A DNA stretch of 64,000 nt from an uncultured Pseudothermotoga sp. (GTDB lineage Bacteria; Thermotogota; Thermotogae; Thermotogales; DSM-5069): contig CALKJI010000005.1 of the NCBI GenBank assembly GCA_937995655.1, forward strand, positions 1-64,000, read 5' to 3'. The number at the start of each line of letters is the position of its first letter. Within the stretch, counting starts at the first letter, position 1. Below are positions 34,843 through 44,261 of the stretch, piece by piece. The translations under genes and the position numbers were made by a program. Under the pieces are notes generated by a model. The model made no database searches and was not told the DNA's origin. It saw nothing but the letters and a program-made list of their open reading frames with translations.

Positions 34843-36054
34843 ATGAAAAGAAATTCTTTGTTATTTGTCATCGTGCTCTCAATCTCCGTGATTGTGGCAA
34901 GTTGGATTCTTTCGGCTGCCATTACACCAAAAGATGTGAATAAAGCGCTTGAACCTTTTTATCAGACCCTATCATACATATTGAATGCCTATTATCAGAG
35001 AGATCAGATTAATTTGAACAAACTCATGGATTCTGCCATAGACGGTCTGGTAAAAGGTTTGGGTGATGACTTTTCTTATTATGAAAATCCCCAAGCGATG
35101 CAAGAAAAGCAAATAGAACTCGAGGGAGAATATGGCGGACTCGGTATTGAGGTCACGTACGACAGTGAATACAAAGCCGTGAAAGTTGTGTCACCAATGT
35201 ATGGTACGCCTGCATGGAGAGCCGGTCTGAAAGCCGGTGATAGGATAGTCACCATAGATGATCAACCTGTCAGTGAGATGGAATATATGGAAGCAGTGAG
35301 AAGGCTGCGTGGACAACCTGGATCGACAGTTAGGATAAAGGTCCTCAGAGAAGGTGTTGATTCTCTGTTGACTTTTGAGATCGTAAGAGAGAAGATACAG
35401 ATAATTCCTGTAAAGCATGCATTCATTGAAACATCCAAAGGGCGAATTGGATATACACTCATAACGAGGTTTGGAGCAAAGACATCGGAAGAGATGTCAG
35501 AGGCGCTGAACGAAATCTTTCAGAAGGGTGTCAAAGGTTTGATCATAGACCTAAGGAACAACCCTGGTGGATACTTAAACAGTGCCATCGAGGTTGCAAG
35601 TTATTTCATAGACAAGGGCGTTGTTGTTAAAACGAAAAACGGATATGGAATCGAAGAAGTTTATGAATCTAAGGGCAACAATTATCCAAATGTACCGATC
35701 GTTGTTTTGGTGAATAAAGGTTCCGCTTCGGCATCTGAAATATTGACAGGAGCTTTGAAAGATTATCAAATTGCGAAGGTTGTTGGTCAAAGGACCTTTG
35801 GAAAAGGATCAGTTCAGACGGGGTTTCCACTCAGTAACGGTGGGACGCTCTATTTGACCACAGCACATTACATGACACCATCTGGAAAGGACATTCACAA
35901 AATAGGAATCGATCCAGATGTTTTTGTTGAAGAAGCCTCAAGTACTGAACGTGTTTCGACTGCGGTAGATTATACTAAGAAGGTTATTGAAATTGACATG
36001 AATGATCCCTACATAATTAAAGGACTGGAGGTTCTTATGGAGATGGTTAAATGA
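34843..36054 (+). CDS. ctpA: Carboxyl-terminal processing protease (S41 family)
   Basis: A 403-residue exported protease. An N-terminal signal/anchor (LLFVIVLSISVIVASWILSA) is followed by a PDZ domain at about 85-175 (GEYGGLGIEV, AGLKAGDRIVTIDDQPV). The S41 domain has nucleophile Ser in NKGSASASEIL near 290-300 and Lys in FGKGSVQT near 320, the Ser/Lys dyad. It would trim or degrade envelope proteins. Start ATG 34843, about 6 nt after AGGAGGG; the in-frame ATG at 34837 is too close. Confidence 0.93.
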   Translation: MKRNSLLFVIVLSISVIVASWILSAAITPKDVNKALEPFYQTLSYILNAYYQRDQINLNKLMDSAIDGLVKGLGDDFSYYENPQAMQEKQIELEGEYGGLGIEVTYDSEYKAVKVVSPMYGTPAWRAGLKAGDRIVTIDDQPVSEMEYMEAVRRLRGQPGSTVRIKVLREGVDSLLTFEIVREKIQIIPVKHAFIETSKGRIGYTLITRFGAKTSEEMSEALNEIFQKGVKGLIIDLRNNPGGYLNSAIEVASYFIDKGVVVKTKNGYGIEEVYESKGNNYPNVPIVVLVNKGSASASEILTGALKDYQIAKVVGQRTFGKGSVQTGFPLSNGGTLYLTTAHYMTPSGKDIHKIGIDPDVFVEEASSTERVSTAVDYTKKVIEIDMNDPYIIKGLEVLMEMVK

Positions 36055-36647
36055 CATCTGCGGGAATGGCTGTGGTGGTTTTCCTCGTTTGTTTCACTGT
36101 TTTCTTACTTATTTATTTTTCAGTGAACAGACAGGGTGAATTCTTCACCATAAACCCATTCCCGCGTGTCGTAATAGCTTCACCCTTCGGTCCGTTGCTG
36201 GACGAACTTAAAGTCATCGCGGAACAAATTTTTTTTTATAAAAGGGCACTTTCCATGGGACAAAAGATAGTATTAAACTTGTCATTCAAGGACTCTGTCG
36301 TTCATGTAGGATCATTTTCTGCGTATTCAGAAATGATAAATGAAATCGAAAAAAAGTCCGGTACAAGACCGGCTGAAAAGAAAATCATTTTGAAAATACA
36401 AAATTATGAATACTTGATACATGCTTCCTTTGTTTTCAACGATGTCCTATTTATATATAGGCCAAGAGTTGTTTTAGCAGATAAGGGATATACTCTTGGT
36501 GACCATATTGACGTTGCAAAGGTGATCTTGATGGCTCTGAATGGTGAGGGACCAGATATCGATCTGCAGCAAAGTGAAGAACAATTGCTGAGCTCGCTTG
36601 TGCTGATGTCTCAAAGGTATGGTATAGAGGTGGTAAAAACCAAATGA
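36051..36647 (+). CDS. Membrane-anchored protein of unknown function
   Basis: A 198-residue protein with one N-terminal TM helix (about 5-25) and a soluble remainder that I do not recognise. The region after the TM (FPRVVIASPFGPLLDELKVI) and a C-terminal helical end look like a compact alpha/beta domain. It overlaps ctpA and the following gene by 4 nt each, so it is a genuine operon member. Confidence 0.65.
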   Translation: MTSAGMAVVVFLVCFTVFLLIYFSVNRQGEFFTINPFPRVVIASPFGPLLDELKVIAEQIFFYKRALSMGQKIVLNLSFKDSVVHVGSFSAYSEMINEIEKKSGTRPAEKKIILKIQNYEYLIHASFVFNDVLFIYRPRVVLADKGYTLGDHIDVAKVILMALNGEGPDIDLQQSEEQLLSSLVLMSQRYGIEVVKTK

Positions 36648-37108
36648 GCTATTTGGGACTTCTATATTCACCAAAGAAAATAGCAAAGGTTGCTGACTAT
36701 TGGACTTTGTTGATACCTTTCATACTCACCAACACACTGTGGTTTTCCTTGTCCGATAAGATACGGTATGTACTTTTGAATACAAATTATTTTGTTGGTT
36801 ATATTCAATTCAACACAATAGTCTTTGTCTATGTTACCATTCTTTGTGGAGTCACTGCATTGGTTGAGAGAGATTTCAAAAAGATCTTTTCGATGCCATT
36901 GTTTTTCCTTCCTTATCTTTTTGTACCAATCTATTTCAGGATTCTTGAATTTTTTGGTTTACCTTCTATACTTTCTCTTTCCATAGGTTTTGTTCATTCC
37001 TTGTTATCTTCTTTTGATTACTATAAACCATCAGTTCACGTAATTCGGACGATTGCTTGTATCCTGGTGATGATGGTGGTGAGACGGTGGTTTACGGTAA
37101 CTTTGTAG
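36644..37108 (+). CDS. Small multispan membrane protein (Yip1-like)
   Basis: A 154-residue hydrophobic protein with four or five predicted TM helices. The N-terminal MSYLGLLYSPKKIAK resembles the pre-TM segment of Yip1-domain proteins, followed by helices around LLIPFILTNTLWF and IVFVYVTILCGVTAL. Function unknown. The 3' end overlaps the RND exporter gene by 22 nt. Confidence 0.62.
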   Translation: MSYLGLLYSPKKIAKVADYWTLLIPFILTNTLWFSLSDKIRYVLLNTNYFVGYIQFNTIVFVYVTILCGVTALVERDFKKIFSMPLFFLPYLFVPIYFRILEFFGLPSILSLSIGFVHSLLSSFDYYKPSVHVIRTIACILVMMVVRRWFTVTL

Positions 37109-39417
37109 TGAAGTATCGGTTGTTACTTCTCATAATCTTTGCTGTTCTTTCGGTTATACTTGGGTACTATGGAATAGCAAATCTCACCATCAATTCAGAT
37201 TTAGCCAGTCTTGCCCCTGCAGGTGCAGATTCTTATGCCGAGCAGATCGACTTCTTGGTTCAAAAATTGTCTTCAAATACCCTTACCATAATCGCTTACA
37301 CAGATGGGAATGTAGAGAGGGCCAAATCGGCCTTGGAAAAACTGAAGGAGAAGTTTGAACAAACTGATTATATTGTTGAAACGATGAAGCTCGACAATCC
37401 CGAAGTCTTTGTCAAATATGGATTTCTGGCAATGGATTCCAGTAGTCTAAAAGGTATAAACAATTCTTTCAATTTGAATATCAACAATATGTTGGATTTC
37501 TCAGAATATAGGAAACTCGCACAGTCCTTTATGACCGTTGAACAGTTGTTGAAAGAATACGAAAAAAGAAAAGGTATAGAACAATACACAATGGTTTCAC
37601 CTGACCAGCGTGTGATCATAATCAATTTTGTGTTGAAAGACAGCATCATAGATGTTGGGCGTGTTAGTCGATCCATAATGGATCTGAAAAAGATCGCTGA
37701 GCAAGTTACAAAAGAAACAGGTGTGAGGCTTCTTTTCACAGGTACCGCTGTAGGTGTTTTTGAGTCCAATGAACAGGTGGCGAAAGACTTTCTCTTGACA
37801 ACCCTTATATCCTTTACCGGCATCTGTCTTGTGATTTACATAGGTTATGGAAGTATTTCCATTCTAGGACTTTTGCTAACGTCAATGGCTGTGGCCATGT
37901 GTATAACCCTGGGAATTACAAAATTATTTTTGGGTGAGATAAACATCGTGACCTCCTTTGTAAACGCAATGGTTCTTGGATTAGGTATCGACTATGGAAT
38001 TCACATGATCACAAAGGTGACCTCCCATGCACAAGAGGGGAAAGTCGAAGAAACTACCGTAACAACTGCTATTTCTGAGTTCATGCGTCCAGCCAGTGCA
38101 GCTCTTTTGACAACGATAGGTGCTTTTTCTTCCATGTTCTTTGGTTTGTCAAAACCATTCGTGCAGATGGGTTTATTTGCCATAATAGGTCTGTCTATAT
38201 TCTTTGTCACGATGCTTTTGTTTCTTCCATCACTTTTACTTGTCTTTAGACCGAAGGTGAGAGAAAACAGGAATCGAATGGACTTCTCCTTTTTCTTCAG
38301 AGGTAAGACAAAGCAATTGATCAGGATCGTAACCATAGGCGTAGTTTTTGCTTTCTTACCTTTGGGAATACTGAACCTAAAAAATTATTGGTATACTCCT
38401 TCAGGGTTAGTCTCAGAAAAAGCAGAGTCTTCAGTGGCCTTTGAAGAAGTCAAAAGAAGTTTTCAGAAAGTTGGTTTTGGAGAGATCTGTGTTTTAGCCG
38501 ACGATCTTGAAGATCTAAAGAGAATAGACTATATCATAAGAAATTCTGGTTTCCTCATTGCACCACTCTCTATTTTGAACATCTTGGAATATGCATCTGA
38601 TGATGTTGTAAAAGCTTTGCCAAGCGTCTATTCTAATCTATTTGAGGTAGTGAATAATCCTGTGTTGATCGCTTTGTTCAAAAGAGTTGGGGTATACAGC
38701 CAGATCCTTGAGATGCTGTCGATGGTGCGAAATTCCAAGAATATGCAGAACATATTAGATGAATTGAAGAAGGATGTCCCAATGTTGTTTTACGAAAGGG
38801 GAGGTAAAACAAAATTTGTCTTGTACACCGACACCATCCAAGATCTTTATAAACAGAACAGAATAAAGGAAGTCTACAACTTTTTTCAGAGAAACAATGT
38901 CAAATCCTATGGTTATCCGGCAATACTTTACAATGTAATGAACGACATGAAAGGGACAATTTATTGGCTTTCCTTTTTCGTTTGTCTTGGTGTTCTTGGT
39001 ATGTTATTGATAGATACAAGATCAGTGAAGACAACTTTATTGATACTTAGCTCGGTTATTGTTTCGATCGTAGTCGCTTTTGGTATAGGTTCGATTCTCG
39101 GAGTTCATGCTACTTTCATGACATTACTTTTGATACCAATACTTGTTGGGACAGGTGTAGATGGCTTAATCCATATGTATCATGTATCAAGAGCTAAGGA
39201 TTTTGATGGACTCGTGCGAACGTTGAAATCAATCACCTTCTGCACCTTTACAACGGTTGTTGCTTTTGGTAGTTTCTCATTGGCAGAGGGGAAACTTTTG
39301 AAAGAATTTGGCATCTTGATGGGGATGGGGCTGTTAATAAACTGGCTCATAGCAATCTTCGTAACAGAATATTTTTTCAAAGGTGGTGATATTGTTGAAA
39401 ATCGCCATGTTCACTGA
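37087..39417 (+). CDS. RND-superfamily (MMPL/SSD-like) exporter
   Basis: A 776-residue membrane protein with about 12 TM helices in two similar halves. TM1 near residue 10 is followed by an extracytoplasmic loop to about 235, then TM2-6 with the conserved GLGIDYGIHMITK near 297 and the RPASAALLTTIGAFSSMFFG segment; the second half repeats this with GTGVDGLIHMY and TFTTVVAFGSFSLA. It is likely a proton-driven lipid or hydrophobic-compound exporter, or a hopanoid-transporter-like protein. The start is GTG 37087, shortly after GGTGGTG; the ATG at 37057 lies deep in the upstream gene. Confidence 0.85.
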   Translation: MVYGNFVVKYRLLLLIIFAVLSVILGYYGIANLTINSDLASLAPAGADSYAEQIDFLVQKLSSNTLTIIAYTDGNVERAKSALEKLKEKFEQTDYIVETMKLDNPEVFVKYGFLAMDSSSLKGINNSFNLNINNMLDFSEYRKLAQSFMTVEQLLKEYEKRKGIEQYTMVSPDQRVIIINFVLKDSIIDVGRVSRSIMDLKKIAEQVTKETGVRLLFTGTAVGVFESNEQVAKDFLLTTLISFTGICLVIYIGYGSISILGLLLTSMAVAMCITLGITKLFLGEINIVTSFVNAMVLGLGIDYGIHMITKVTSHAQEGKVEETTVTTAISEFMRPASAALLTTIGAFSSMFFGLSKPFVQMGLFAIIGLSIFFVTMLLFLPSLLLVFRPKVRENRNRMDFSFFFRGKTKQLIRIVTIGVVFAFLPLGILNLKNYWYTPSGLVSEKAESSVAFEEVKRSFQKVGFGEICVLADDLEDLKRIDYIIRNSGFLIAPLSILNILEYASDDVVKALPSVYSNLFEVVNNPVLIALFKRVGVYSQILEMLSMVRNSKNMQNILDELKKDVPMLFYERGGKTKFVLYTDTIQDLYKQNRIKEVYNFFQRNNVKSYGYPAILYNVMNDMKGTIYWLSFFVCLGVLGMLLIDTRSVKTTLLILSSVIVSIVVAFGIGSILGVHATFMTLLLIPILVGTGVDGLIHMYHVSRAKDFDGLVRTLKSITFCTFTTVVAFGSFSLAEGKLLKEFGILMGMGLLINWLIAIFVTEYFFKGGDIVENRHVH

Positions 39418-40681
39418 TACATACATACCACAGGTTAATGGGGTAGCGACGTCGGTCAGCCTCTATAAGCGAGCTCTTGAGAAACTTGGTCATGAAGTTT
39501 ATGTAGTGGCCCCGATAGGTCCTAAAGATGACAGTATTTTTGCGATAGGTGGAATACAATTTAAGTGGGAGAAAAACCATGTGATACCTAACAGTGGAAG
39601 ATTATTGCCATTGCTGAACTTCGTACGACAGAAAAAAATAGAGGTGATTCACAGTCACGCTCCTTTTGCACTTGGTTTTAGAGCACTTACTGTTCAAAGG
39701 CGGTTGCAGATCCCGCACCTTCATACTTACCATACCTTGCTGGTGGAATACAGACATTATATTCCAAAGCCGCTCACTCCTTCTGCAAGGAGTGTAGAGG
39801 AATTTTCGGCGTGGTTTTGCAACAAGGTAAATAGGGTGATCGCGCCTACCCAAAAGATCAAGGATGAACTGCTCAGATATGGTGTGAACAGACCTGTAGA
39901 TGTGATTCCAACGGGTATCGATGTGGAGCTCTTTGACAGTGCAGATGAGTTCAACATAAGAAAGCGTCACAACATCGACGACAGAACAAAGATCCTTTTG
40001 TTTGTTGGGAGACTCGCGAAGGAAAAGAATGTGGTCTTTGTGATCCAAGTTCTGAAAGAGTTGCTACAGAGAAAACTTGACGCTCACTTGATTATCGTAG
40101 GTGATGGCCCTGAAAGAAATTCTTTGGAAAAGGTCGTCAGAGAATTTGACATAGAATCACATGTGACTTTCACTGGATATATGCCAAGAAAGGTACTTGT
40201 AAATTACTATAGACAAGCTGATTTGTTCACCTTTGCATCGGAAAGCGAAACCCAGGGTTTGGTAGTACTTGAGTCACTTGCAGCAGGCACACCTGTGGTA
40301 GCGGTAGCGAAGATGGGTATAGCTGATGTGTTGGAAGATGGGCAAGGCGCACTGCTGATAAAAGAACCCATTCTTTCGGAATTTGTCGAAAAAATTGAAG
40401 GGTTACTCTGTGACACAATTTTTTATGAACGTATGTGCCAGATTGGAAAGCAATATGTCATCAAGAATTGGTCAATAGATGCAAAAGCTCTTCTGCTAGA
40501 GGCTTCCTATAGAAAGGCCATTGAGGAGGGAGCATGTCAGCATGATTTCCGCGATAATGTCTGGATTGAAATCATGGTGGAAAAGATGCGAAATATCCCT
40601 GCAAGAATCTTTGAAACCATCAACAGTGGAGGTGTAAAAGGTGTTAGGGTTAAACATCTTACTCGGTCACGTCGTAGCTGA
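39395..40681 (+). CDS. Family GT4 glycosyltransferase (diacylglycerol glucosyltransferase-like)
   Basis: A 428-residue GT-B retaining glycosyltransferase. The start KIAMFTDTYIPQVNGVATSV is typical of glycolipid synthases (1,2-diacylglycerol 3-glucosyltransferase, PimB, MgdA). The C-terminal domain has VGRLAKEKN near 208 and the nucleotide-sugar motif ESETQGLVVLESLAAGTPVV near 283, with E-x7-E. It may make a membrane glycolipid, consistent with an exporter upstream, but the acceptor is unknown. The start is TTG 39395, 8 nt after AAAGGTGG; earlier in-frame codons lie inside that SD. Overlaps the exporter gene by 23 nt. Confidence 0.85.
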   Translation: MKIAMFTDTYIPQVNGVATSVSLYKRALEKLGHEVYVVAPIGPKDDSIFAIGGIQFKWEKNHVIPNSGRLLPLLNFVRQKKIEVIHSHAPFALGFRALTVQRRLQIPHLHTYHTLLVEYRHYIPKPLTPSARSVEEFSAWFCNKVNRVIAPTQKIKDELLRYGVNRPVDVIPTGIDVELFDSADEFNIRKRHNIDDRTKILLFVGRLAKEKNVVFVIQVLKELLQRKLDAHLIIVGDGPERNSLEKVVREFDIESHVTFTGYMPRKVLVNYYRQADLFTFASESETQGLVVLESLAAGTPVVAVAKMGIADVLEDGQGALLIKEPILSEFVEKIEGLLCDTIFYERMCQIGKQYVIKNWSIDAKALLLEASYRKAIEEGACQHDFRDNVWIEIMVEKMRNIPARIFETINSGGVKGVRVKHLTRSRRS

Positions 40682-41273
40682 TCATGCTTTCACAAACAAT
40701 GCGAAGATCCGAACTTATTCTGGTATTAAGTTGATTGGTCATATCATCTGGTCGGTTTTGGCGATCTTGGCTTTTACTTTCGATACACTCTTGAAATCCT
40801 TTACAGGGATTGCTATATTAGCTGGTTTTTCCTCTTTTCACGCCATTCTTGATGTCTTGAGGGTGAAGTGGTACCAGAAAAACAAGAAGGTTATCGATCT
40901 CATTGAACTGATCGGTATTGCTGTAGCGCTTACGATCAACTTGATCTTTGCTTCTTTGCTTCAAAATTCTTACCTATCTCCGCAGTTTGTACAGTACCTC
41001 ATGGGCATGAGTGTTGTTTCGGTAGGAATTACCTACATTTTTCGTAATTATTATCCAGGCGATGAGTTCTTGCCCGATGTAGATGGCATATCTGAAAGAC
41101 TTGCCATCTTTGTTTTCACCTTGGCATCAAAGCCATTACTTACTCTGATCAGCATAGGCATTGGGTTACTGTACAGGCTTCTATTTGTGAAAAGAGTGAA
41201 CCACACCTGGTGGATCAGTCCTGTGAGTGGGATCCTTTTGAGCCTTTTGTGGAAGTGGATCATCTATTCATGA
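40641..41273 (+). CDS. DUF3307-like integral membrane protein
   Basis: A 210-residue membrane protein with about six TM helices. The first helix carries LLGHVVADHAFTNNAKI, matching the 'L-x-x-HL-x-x-DF-x-x-Q' start of DUF3307 proteins, with further His/Asp in FSSFHAILDVLRVKW. Function unknown. GTG start behind GGAGGTG inside the glycosyltransferase gene (41-nt overlap); its stop overlaps the birA start (ATGA). Confidence 0.68.
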   Translation: MLGLNILLGHVVADHAFTNNAKIRTYSGIKLIGHIIWSVLAILAFTFDTLLKSFTGIAILAGFSSFHAILDVLRVKWYQKNKKVIDLIELIGIAVALTINLIFASLLQNSYLSPQFVQYLMGMSVVSVGITYIFRNYYPGDEFLPDVDGISERLAIFVFTLASKPLLTLISIGIGLLYRLLFVKRVNHTWWISPVSGILLSLLWKWIIYS

Positions 41274-41992
41274 TAGGCGAAAAGGTCATTTGGGTTGCAA
41301 CTTTGCCCTCTACAAACGATTTTGTAAAAGAAAATTGGCAAAGGCTGTTGCACGGAACTGTTGTGGTTGCTGAATATCAAACGGCTGGTAAGGGTAGGTA
41401 TAACAGATACTGGCATTCGCCAGAAGGTGGTTTATGGTTTTCAATTCTCTTCAAGCCAAGGAAACAGATCAAGCCAACCTTTTTCACAAAAATTTGTTCT
41501 GTTGCCATCGTCAAAGCACTCTCCTTGACTGAGGTAGATACAAGGATCAAATGGCCAAATGACATTTACTGCGAAGGTAAAAAGTTGGCTGGCATTTTGA
41601 GTGAATCTGTTTTTGAAGAGAATACATTGAAGGCAGTCATTGTAGGCATTGGTATCAACGTGAATAATACTATTCCTCAGGAGCTAAGAGACAAGGCAAT
41701 AAGCCTTCATGAGATTTCTACTAAGGTTTATGATACGCGGATAATTCTTAGACTCCTTCTTAAGTACATCAATCAACTGTTGAAAAGATACTCAAATGAA
41801 CCTGAAGCACTGACAAGAATCTGGAAAGGTTTGTTGATTCAAAAAGAGGGACAAATGATAACTTTCAAATTAAACGATGTCATAAAGACAGGAAAGATTG
41901 TGAAAATAGACGATGAAAAGATTATCTTAGAAGTAGAGAATCAACAGATGCAGTTGAGTTCTTTAGAGATTCTAGAGCCTCGGTTGATTTAA
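41270..41992 (+). CDS. birA: Biotin-[acetyl-CoA-carboxylase] ligase, short (non-repressor) form
   Basis: A 240-residue biotin-protein ligase. The biotin loop is AGKGRYNRYWHSPEGGLWFS (the GRGRxxR-like loop, here GKGRYNR) near 41-60, catalytic TRIKWPND near 90-97, then KLAGIL and VIVGIGINVN. There is no N-terminal helix-turn-helix, so it does not repress biotin genes. The C-terminal SH3-like domain is present. ATG overlaps the DUF3307-like stop. The gene overlaps rqcP tail-to-tail by 21 bp. Confidence 0.93.
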   Translation: MIGEKVIWVATLPSTNDFVKENWQRLLHGTVVVAEYQTAGKGRYNRYWHSPEGGLWFSILFKPRKQIKPTFFTKICSVAIVKALSLTEVDTRIKWPNDIYCEGKKLAGILSESVFEENTLKAVIVGIGINVNNTIPQELRDKAISLHEISTKVYDTRIILRLLLKYINQLLKRYSNEPEALTRIWKGLLIQKEGQMITFKLNDVIKTGKIVKIDDEKIILEVENQQMQLSSLEILEPRLI

Positions 41993-42196
41993 GATGTCGT
42001 ATTCTGTCTCTGAGATCACAAGTACAACTACCTCTTTGAATGGATGAATAATTTTCACAGTATCACCAGGTTTTATTTCATAGGACGGTTTGACCACCCT
42101 GTCATTGACCAAGACTTTTCCGTGCAAAAGCATCTGCTGAGCTATTGTTCTTCTTTTCACTAACCTTGTTGATTTGAGATATTTATCTATTCTCAA
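41972..42196 (-). CDS. rqcP: S4-domain RNA-binding protein (RqcP/YabO-like)
   Basis: A 74-residue protein that is a single S4 domain (RIDKYLKSTRLVKRRTIAQQMLLHGKVLVN). It matches the RqcP/Hsp15 family, which binds the 50S subunit-peptidyl-tRNA complex during ribosome-associated quality control. TTG start behind GGGAGG. It is transcribed alone on the minus strand from a promoter at 42221-42248. The rqcP name is an inference from size and motif. Confidence 0.8.
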   Translation of the reverse strand: MRIDKYLKSTRLVKRRTIAQQMLLHGKVLVNDRVVKPSYEIKPGDTVKIIHPFKEVVVLVISETEYDILNQPRL

Positions 42197-42220
42197 TATC
42201 TTGTCCTCCCTTTCTATTCT

Positions 42221-42248
42221 ATTATAGCGCGACCCTGTGAGATGTTCA
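42221..42248 (-). promoter_or_regulatory. Promoter of rqcP
   Basis: On the minus strand TGAACA (42243-42248), a 16-bp spacer and consensus TATAAT (42221-42226). The leader is about 20 nt and carries GGGAGG. Confidence 0.6.
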
Positions 42249-42285
42249 TTTGTTCTTTACGGCCAGTATTTGCTGAAAAGAATCA

Positions 42286-42294
42286 TGTTATAAT
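42286..42294 (+). promoter_or_regulatory. Extended -10 promoter of the HD-GYP sensor gene
   Basis: TGTTATAAT: extended TGn plus consensus TATAAT at 42289-42294, no clear -35. Initiation at about 42301 leaves a leader of about 27 nt with GAGGAG. Confidence 0.5.
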
Positions 42295-42327
42295 TCTATC
42301 AACACCTCATAGAGGAGCGCAAAAGCA

Positions 42328-44256
42328 ATGAAATGGTTAGTCTTTCTGTGTACTGCAGTCGTATGTTGTTGTTTTCCAATAACACTGAAAATTGGTGTTT
42401 ATCACAATCCTCCTTTGATAGATTTTTCCGATGGCAAAGTATCTGGTTTGTATGCTCAGATACTTGAACAAATACTGTCACAGAACAACTGGAAAGCCGA
42501 GTATGTTTTCGACGATTTCAATTTATTGCTCAACAGACTCAAAGACGGACAGATCGATCTCATGACGGCGATAGCCTACACGCCAGATCGTTCTAAACTG
42601 TTCGATTTTAACAACCAAGCAGTGATAATCAACTGGGGTGTTGTTTGCGTGAAAGAGACCTTGAAGAGCTTGTTAGATCTTCAAAACAAGGTAGTCGCAG
42701 CAGTTGAAGATGATGTTTATGGTGATTATTTCAGAAAACTAGTCGAGGAATTCAAGATGAACGTAAGATACTTCTACGTTCAGGACTATGAAGCAGCCTT
42801 TAAAGCTGTTAAGAATGATCTGGCCGACGCCTGCGTTGTCAGTCGAATCTTCGCTCATAAGAACGCATCACGCTATTCATTGAATGTCAGTGGGATAGTC
42901 TTCTCACCTGTAGAACTAAGATTTGGACTTACCAAAGGTTCAGAGAAAAATCAGCTACTTATAGAAACTATAGACAGTTATCTGTATCAGATTAAATCTG
43001 ACCAGCAGGGTTATAACCAATTACTTAGTCGTTATCTTGGTATATATGTAGAGAAGAGTGTGCTTCCTGATTGGGTTAGAACGATTTTGATCTCAACGGC
43101 TGTTGTGATAGGATTGTTTGTCTTGTGGACGACCTCTTTGAGAAAAATGGTGACAGCTCGCACTAGTGAGTTGAACAAAACTTTACAGGAACTCCATAAG
43201 AAGAAGGAAGAATTGCTTGCGGCAAATGAGGAAATTACAGCACAAAGTCAAGAATTGGAAGCCACGAATGAGGAACTAAATAAAACGCTGACTCTACTGG
43301 AAAAAGCAATCCACAGGTTCACCAAATCTATGGACCTTTTGGACAAAATTGCTACTTTCACAAAAGATGAAGAATTCTGCTGGAACTTTCTTGACATGGT
43401 AAGATCTGTGGTTCCCACCTGTTCGGTAGCCTTTTCATACATGAATTTGGGATACCTTTATACGAAAGATGGCGCCAGAATAATCTGGACAATTTATGGT
43501 CATGATCTACCTTACACTCTTGATGAGAAGGTCTATGAAACTATCAACATTGAATCAGCGAACAACTCGAGTTTGACTCTTTTCAACCATTCAGAACAAA
43601 ATCTTACAAGTGATATCATCAATTTGGTGAAAAGTCTCCTGAATATAGCAAGAGTCTTTCTCAAGCTAAGAACCTTTGAGGCCAATGAAAGGCAGTTTGT
43701 CAAAAGAATTAATGATGTTTTGATTACCATTTTAAACTACCATGAACCCTATACGGCTTCACATTCAAATCGATCCAGCGATTATGCCGTGGGAATTGCA
43801 AAACGTTTGTTTTTGGACGATGAAGCGGTCGTGAGGGTTTACTGGGCAAGTCTCATTCACGATATTGGAAAGATCGTGATACCAAGAGAAATATTGAACA
43901 AAAGTTCAAAGCTGTCGCCGGAAGAATTTGAAGTAGTGAAGACTCATCCAGTTGTAGCTGCTGACCTACTGAGAATGGCGGGATTGGATGATATAGCTAA
44001 GATAGTGCGCCATCATCACGAGCGATTCGATGGAGCTGGTTATCCAGACGGCTTAAGGGGTGAGCAAATACCGATCGAATCAAGAATCATTGCGGTGGTG
44101 GATGCGTATGACGCTATGACCAGCGAAAGATCTTACAGAAGAATGCTAACGAATGAAGAAGCAATCGAGGAACTCAAGGCAAACTCTGGCACTCAGTTTG
44201 ACCCTTTGATTGTACGCACATTCATTGAGTTACTGAAAGATTCAAAGAAGGAGTGA
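42328..44256 (+). CDS. Membrane sensor: solute-binding domain fused to HD-GYP phosphodiesterase
   Basis: A 642-residue hybrid sensor. A signal peptide leads a bacterial solute-binding protein family 3 domain (about 20-240; KIGVYHNPPLIDF, ending in LLSRYLGIYV). Then come a TM helix at about 248-270, a coiled coil at about 275-330 (KKEELLAANEEITAQSQELE), a poorly conserved GAF-like region at about 345-470, and a C-terminal HD-GYP domain with HDIGK near 511, HHERFDGAGYPDG near 563-575, and DAYDAM. The HD-GYP residues look complete, so it should hydrolyse c-di-GMP in response to a periplasmic small molecule such as an amino acid (inference). GAGGAG lies before the ATG. Confidence 0.88.
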   Translation: MKWLVFLCTAVVCCCFPITLKIGVYHNPPLIDFSDGKVSGLYAQILEQILSQNNWKAEYVFDDFNLLLNRLKDGQIDLMTAIAYTPDRSKLFDFNNQAVIINWGVVCVKETLKSLLDLQNKVVAAVEDDVYGDYFRKLVEEFKMNVRYFYVQDYEAAFKAVKNDLADACVVSRIFAHKNASRYSLNVSGIVFSPVELRFGLTKGSEKNQLLIETIDSYLYQIKSDQQGYNQLLSRYLGIYVEKSVLPDWVRTILISTAVVIGLFVLWTTSLRKMVTARTSELNKTLQELHKKKEELLAANEEITAQSQELEATNEELNKTLTLLEKAIHRFTKSMDLLDKIATFTKDEEFCWNFLDMVRSVVPTCSVAFSYMNLGYLYTKDGARIIWTIYGHDLPYTLDEKVYETINIESANNSSLTLFNHSEQNLTSDIINLVKSLLNIARVFLKLRTFEANERQFVKRINDVLITILNYHEPYTASHSNRSSDYAVGIAKRLFLDDEAVVRVYWASLIHDIGKIVIPREILNKSSKLSPEEFEVVKTHPVVAADLLRMAGLDDIAKIVRHHHERFDGAGYPDGLRGEQIPIESRIIAVVDAYDAMTSERSYRRMLTNEEAIEELKANSGTQFDPLIVRTFIELLKDSKKE

Positions 44257-44261
44257 TAACT

